From Agapanthus africanus (taxonomy: Eukaryota > Streptophyta > Magnoliopsida > Asparagales > Amaryllidaceae), in the NCBI GenBank assembly GCA_030015575.1, contig CM057350.1:523210959-523274958 (forward strand): 64,000 nucleotides of DNA, written 5' to 3'. The translations under genes and the position numbers were made by a program. Under the pieces are notes generated by a model, which was not told the origin of the DNA, did no database searches, and was given only the letters and a program-made list of their open reading frames with translations. Numbering within the stretch: the stretch's first letter is position 1; every line of letters starts with the position of its first letter. Below are positions 58,929 through 64,000 of the stretch, piece after piece.

Positions 58929-60029
58929 CTTCCATAAAACCATACGGCCTCTATAACGTTTCGCCCGAACTTGGGAAACTATCTGTGGGGGACTCTAATG
59001 ACTCATCAGTACCCTGGCAGTGGGTTTAACCACAAGCACATCAGCGGCACTAGCAGTGCGTAACGGCTGCCCATGTACTGACCTCAAGGGAAGCCGATGA
59101 GTGAACTCATCCTGGAACCCTACTGAGCCTAACAGTGACAATATACATACAGTCTGGTCGTTCGTCTATGAGTATCGCATATCGGGCCTAGGGTGCTGGT
59201 AACGTCAAACCCCCAAGAGCGGTATAAGTCATGTCGGAGACAAGCCCTGAACACCCTGAGAAACTACCAGAATACTTACCAGTAATTCTCACCTGCCTTG
59301 GCCAAGGACCTGGTGTAATTGCTTTCCTAGACACAGCGCGATCTCCACCCCCAATACCGGGAGAGAGGAATCCCCTGCCGATCCGCTCACTTGCCTCCAT
59401 GTGGCTCGGGACTGTACCCAAAAAATACCTGTTTGCATGACTCCTTTGAGCCGTGGTAGGGTAGAAATCAAAGCACAGTGAGAACTCACACGAGACAAAT
59501 GACGACCTCAAGTCGATGAACTAACCTGTACACATGTCACCAGGGAACTGCAATCTGACGATAGGTATAATACCAACTAGCAGGTTCCCGGCGAGTCCTG
59601 TCCGGTGTACTCATAACCCAATGAGCACCTGTATACATCTTAGGTGATCCAACTAACACCAGTGGCTTGTGAGACCAGCCACCGCCCCTCATCGGGGTCT
59701 CGACTGTATACACTAGTCTACTCCGGAGTATCGATGCCCTGTCTCGGTACTCCCACGACTAGGGACCACTATTAAGGATGTGCTTATAGACTACCCAACT
59801 CTCACGTAGATGATCGCTATCATACTGTTGGTAGTCAAGCAAGATCCTAAGGGCTCTATCAACGTGTAATCATGATCAATCACCTGAACCTGTACATGAC
59901 TAATAAAGGCAAACCAGATAGCATACTATCATCTCGAGTAAGACTGTCATACCGGTATAGGTCATCCTCAATCATTGCAATCACGTACCTGTGATCCAAT
60001 AATTGACTTTGAGGGCACTATATCCAACA
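58929..60029 (-). repeat. Copia H 3' LTR, truncated
   Basis: Ends CCAACA at 60029, directly before the purine tract (plus strand atctcccacttgcac). The beginning expected on the left is missing; D sequence abuts instead. The exact junction is uncertain by about 30 bp. The frames at 59188-59511 are not recognisable proteins. Confidence 0.7.
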
Positions 60030-60044
60030 ATCTCCCACTTGCAC
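60030..60044 (-). other. Copia H polypurine tract
   Basis: Minus-strand gtgcaagtgggagat before the LTR, nearly the same as in B and C. Confidence 0.75.
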
Positions 60045-63000
60045 TTAAGGCTAATTATTGCGATGACACATACTCACAGCACGTGTGATACCGAACACCC
60101 AACTCATCTACTAATCAGTTTCACAAAGCCCGTTTGTAAAACTATTGTGTTCGAGAAATAGCCTCAGCGAGTGGATCCGCCTTGATGTTCCTTTCTATGT
60201 CTCTCTTAATCTCAAGTTCGTGGAGAAAGCCATCTCCCGAATTAAGTAATACCTGTCTTAGAATATATCTGGATATCTGATGGGACCTAGTTCATAAATG
60301 AACTCCAAATCCAAAATTCTTAGACTGTATCGATAACTGAACCTAATTAGTATCATGCACCATGCCTCCCACAGTATTCTCTTGGACCACCTGCCCATAA
60401 TACTGCCCCCTTCGTCAGAGGGAAAACTATAACTCTGACAATCACTCTGTCATCCATGTCACCTTTGAAGCCTGGAATGATAACCGTCTCCCGAAGGAGG
60501 CTGCCGTCATCAAATCCGTAGAACATCCACTTATGTTCTAAAACTGCTTACTTATGTTTCTCCAGGATTGGATTAATAAAAACTTATCGCGTCTAGTGCA
60601 AAATCAACATCTGGTGTGGTACTTGACATCTCATGATTGACTCAATTGCCTAAGCAAGTGATCTGCCAATCATGCGCATCCCTCTCCCTTTTAGTGTGTA
60701 AGACACCTTTAGAGAGGGTGACTCCATCACCTGTAGGTACACCACCATACCAGGAGTCATCTATTCTAAAAACCATTAGAATACTGTCAAAGTACCCACA
60801 TTGGGAAACTACCTAAATCCAGATCTAAAACCATAGATCTAGAAACCAGAATGTCTGATATTATATCCATATCCTGTCTGGAGAAACAACTGTGTGACGA
60901 CCACAGTACAACCGATCGTAGTATAGGAATTTTACTTCCTACTCTGTGTATATCATTCAAATACCAGGACATCACACACCCTACTACCTTCTTAACAGAT
61001 CCATCCCCTATTCTGATGAAGTCAAACCCATGACTGTCACGTCAAAATTAGATGATCTATCTCCGCTATATCAGCTCAAGTCTATAAATAGACATAAGCT
61101 ACTTGCCCACTATACTTCCGCTGCTCCCACTGATCACAACAACCCTCTGGCAGAATAATATATACGTGCACTTCTAAAGCTAGTTTAGAATGACGCTATA
61201 CTCAACCTCTTGCCGGGTCTCATGGTCTGGAACAACAGTAGTGTCAAGTCTGGGTAAACAAGAACCTCCTTGTCACCGTCCTTGAGGCTACCGGAGTACC
61301 TCTCGGGTGTCTGAGGTTACCCACTATATCCGCGGAGTGGCTATTGGAATGTCAAACCTGATTGAATCTTTAGGTCCTATTAAATTTTCCGTAATCGTTT
61401 GCGGTTCTGGAATCACTTCCAGTTCTACCATACTCCCACTACTGTTTTCTGAAAAAAATCAATTTTTACTAAAACTGTGGCAAGTCAAGAACAATATCAC
61501 CATTGATCTTCCAGATGGTAGAAAGTCAACCCTCGTCATAGCCCGGGCCAACCCACAAACTGCCATTACAGAAACGTGCCCTGAGTTATCCAGAGTCTGG
61601 TTTTAAGCATAAGCCGGACAACTCCCCGTACCTTAACATCGTTAAGATATGAACCATTCTATATCTAATATAGAAATTTTGGCACTTATTTAATTGGAAC
61701 CAGATTCTAATCATGAAAATATCTCCAGTGCATATCAACTTAATGGAGAGAGGCTAATCAGCATTACTCAACTTAGGAATACATCCAATTATGAGTAACC
61801 TGAAAGAGAAACAAGTTTCTCAAAACCATTACTATCATCTGAATACCAATCACAAGTATCTACATGTTCGATCTCTTTGAAGAATCCCGATACTTGCGAC
61901 ACCTGGTTCTCTACTTTATTCTTATACCCACAACTTCTCAAAACTTAGACCTTGTATTTCTGCGAAACACTTGTCTAAAAAGCTAGAGAAGTCATAAGTA
62001 AACAGAACATAGTACGAGGACCAACCCCTTTGTCCTGATGGACATTGGACAACATACAATACTCTGTATAAGTCCGTTGAGTTGAATAACCCAAAACCTG
62101 TGCATCGTAGGTTGAAAACTGTACTTATGGTTAAGAACTACTCCGCTGTTCAATGCTCCTTACCCAATCGCCAACTGATATAGGTAAATGTCATCGACAT
62201 AATATCAAAAAGTTATATCTCACTTTATAAAAATAAACGTACAGATATATCATTTTGAAATTGGTGCACAACAACAGATACTCAAAACCAAATACATGCC
62301 GTCCGGCAAAAACCCAGGCGACTTCCTCAAATATCACCAATTACAACGAATTCCGATATAATGAGGATGATCACCTAATTCCCAATAACTTCCTCACACT
62401 CATCCTCTGTAAAACCATACAGATGTGAGAATCATAACTGGTAAATACATACCCTGGAGTAAGTATCTAATCGGGAAATCAGTTTTCCTTTAACAATGCA
62501 CAGTGAAACTGAAATATGAAAATGTTTCGTAGGGGTATCCTGGTATTCCTAGTAATGCCTCTTCCATAATCCAATTCATGACTGCAACCGTATATTTCTT
62601 TGCCATCTCTCCAAATCCCTTTATTTCTCTTTAGTCGTTACCTTCTGCACACCTTCGTTAGGCTAAGTGGTTTTCTTCCTTCCCTACCGTTCGGCACCAG
62701 CCTATGGTTTGGAAGAAGACTATCCAGTAAGCATAATAGGTGTACCCTCCTAAACCAAGGAGTACTCGCAACCTGAGAGAAGGTGATGATAAAAGACAAC
62801 TGAATAATACCTAATTCTATTTCTCCCGAACTGGGGAAAAAAGCAAAGGTGAAATAGGAGTGGCGATGAAGTACGTGGTTTGGTCGTGAATGATAGCAGT
62901 CGCAATTTACTTTGCCCTCTTTCTAATCCCTTTATTTTGGCTTTACATATTACCTTCTGTACACCCTACTTAGGCGAATTGGTTTTCTTCATTCCCTACC

Positions 63001-63366
63001 TTTCGGCACCTGCCTATGGTTTGGAAGAAGACTATCCAATAAGCGTAATAGGTGTACTCTCCTAAATTAAGGAGCCCTCGCAACCTGAGAGAAGGTGATA
63101 ATAAAAGACAACTGAATAAACCAATTCTATTTCTCCTGAACCTAGATCCATTCTCGAAGAAGTCCCTTCGAGTTCATATATAACCATACGATGGATCTAT
63201 CCAATGGAAGTGGATGTCCGTAGTAATACGGGGTGTTCTGAGAAATGCAAAGGGTAAAAGAAGGAGTGGCAATGACTTATGCAACTTAGACAATCCAAAA
63301 GCCAGTATTTTAAGAAGGTTCGGTCAACTTGGTCACTGAGTCATAGTCTAGGGCCGGTCAACGGTC
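60045..63366 (-). pseudogene. Copia H polymerase remnant
   Basis: Heavily decayed. Recognisable on the minus strand: RT near 60975-60787 in the place of the YVDD region, the proline/arginine linker region near 61350-61290, integrase-like stretches 61600-62000, and the pre-integrase region near 62150. The longest open stretch is about 100 codons. A direct repeat at 62583-63140 interrupts the part between pre-integrase and protease. Confidence 0.6.
62583..63140. repeat. Direct repeat of about 250 bp within copia H
   Basis: Copies about 62583-62840 and 62895-63140, offset 312 bp; shared blocks include tatggtttggaagaagacta (62703 and 63015) and caacctgagagaaggtgat. They differ by many substitutions. 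The sequence matches nothing in copies A-D. Confidence 0.75.
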
Positions 63367-64000
63367 GCTGCCAAAGAGAGAGAGAAAAGAAACACTCTGC
63401 GTGCACTCTAACCTAGATCAGAATGGTTATCACTTTATCTAATCCGGAAACCTCCCACTGTACTGTCAAATTCTCCTCCAAACCTAAAAGAAGAATCAAT
63501 CGGGATCACCCGAAGAGTAAACTAACTCATCAGTGGGAATCGGGATCCAACTCTCATCGCATGATAACGTGACGGAATCTACTCACGTTATCACACTCCA
63601 GAAGGTATGCACATGCCTGGCAAGTTTCAGTTTCTTTAGAAACTCCAGATATGATTTTTGCCCCATGCTCTTATGACCTTGGCGTTAGGTCTAAATGTCA
63701 TAAGTCACATGCCAAGTTGGACCCATCATTATCTTGTCAATTTGAACCCACTCGCACATGCCCCTGACTTTGGCCAATAGGCAGAATGACTGTCCCAAAC
63801 CAACTCATCTATCTATGCAACAAATGAATACCCAGCAGCTACCAAACACTATGCCTTGGCGTTAGATCAAAATACATAGCTTGAATACTACTGAATACCC
63901 AAAAGAAATGACGGAGGGCTACGACTGGTTTTTGGCGAAAAACCTTTAACGTAATGAACTTGATCTCATTGAAGGAACCTGATAGCTTTTTATAAAAATA
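63367..64000 (-). other. Copia H leader, incomplete
   Basis: Begins at the GCAG tract (AG at 63369-63368) and holds leader blocks shared with A-D, such as the aaatgacggagggctacgac block near 63905. No gene; continues past the window. Confidence 0.65.

Larger units (their letters stand above)
58929..64000 (-). mobile_element. Copia H: diverged copia element, left LTR truncated, runs off the window
   Basis: Minus strand. Its LTR is alignable by wording with the copia A LTR (for example the gactctaatgactcatcag block), its polymerase and leader follow in the same order, but it is much more diverged. The right end lies beyond the window. Confidence 0.75.

Overview
The window is repeat-rich plant nuclear DNA. 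Essentially all of it is LTR retrotransposons nested inside one another. The plant assignment rests on primer-binding sites matching initiator tRNA-Met and tRNA-Asp, an Athila-type Ty3/gypsy polyprotein, a Tekay/Del-type chromovirus, and plant Ty1/copia polymerases. I see no host gene, rRNA, tRNA gene or CRISPR array. The species cannot be named from the sequence.

Layout, oldest to youngest as I read it. (1) F: a minus-strand Ty3/gypsy element of probable Tat type, represented by broken gag (39708-43600) and by leader or LTR-like DNA to its right. (2) E: a plus-strand Tekay/Del-like chromovirus (broken gag-pol 10267-14740) whose roughly 3.66-kb 3' LTR (14750-16009 plus 37307-39707) abuts F gag. 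(3) Copia A: minus strand, 826-10266, joined to E at the gag region. (4) G: an Athila-like gypsy element, plus strand, 16010-37301, in the E LTR with target duplication GTGCA. (5) Copia B: plus strand, 17369-27537, in the G 5' LTR with duplication GACAA. (6) Copia C: minus strand, 46200-56582, duplication TTTAA, inserted at the centre of a palindrome. (7) D (56860-58928, plus) and H (58929-64000, minus) are further copia pieces. Bases 1-825 hold a diverged plus-strand LTR end fused to the truncated copia A LTR.

The copia family A/B/C/D has an unusual architecture. A leader of about 2.8-3.1 kb lies between primer site and polymerase and contains no recognisable gag; a polypyrimidine-AG resembling a splice acceptor sits directly before the polymerase start. 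A keeps one polymerase frame broken by two nonsense codons. B and C share several polymerase-killing indels although they are independent insertions, and D shares the one I could compare, so a defective form seems to have been copied in trans.

The least explained signal is dyad symmetry. The DNA around copia C is packed with perfect inverted repeats with 3-5-nt centres whose arms change in compensated pairs. The copia leaders and LTRs carry TCAA/TTGA and ATAT/ATAT dyads, often centred on CAC or GTG. A GC-rich hairpin built on CCGCGGAACC recurs about 188 nt from the primer site in copia and again in the LTR and leader of the unrelated Athila-like element.

All coordinates and comparisons were made by eye; element boundaries supported by target duplications are firm, the others approximate.
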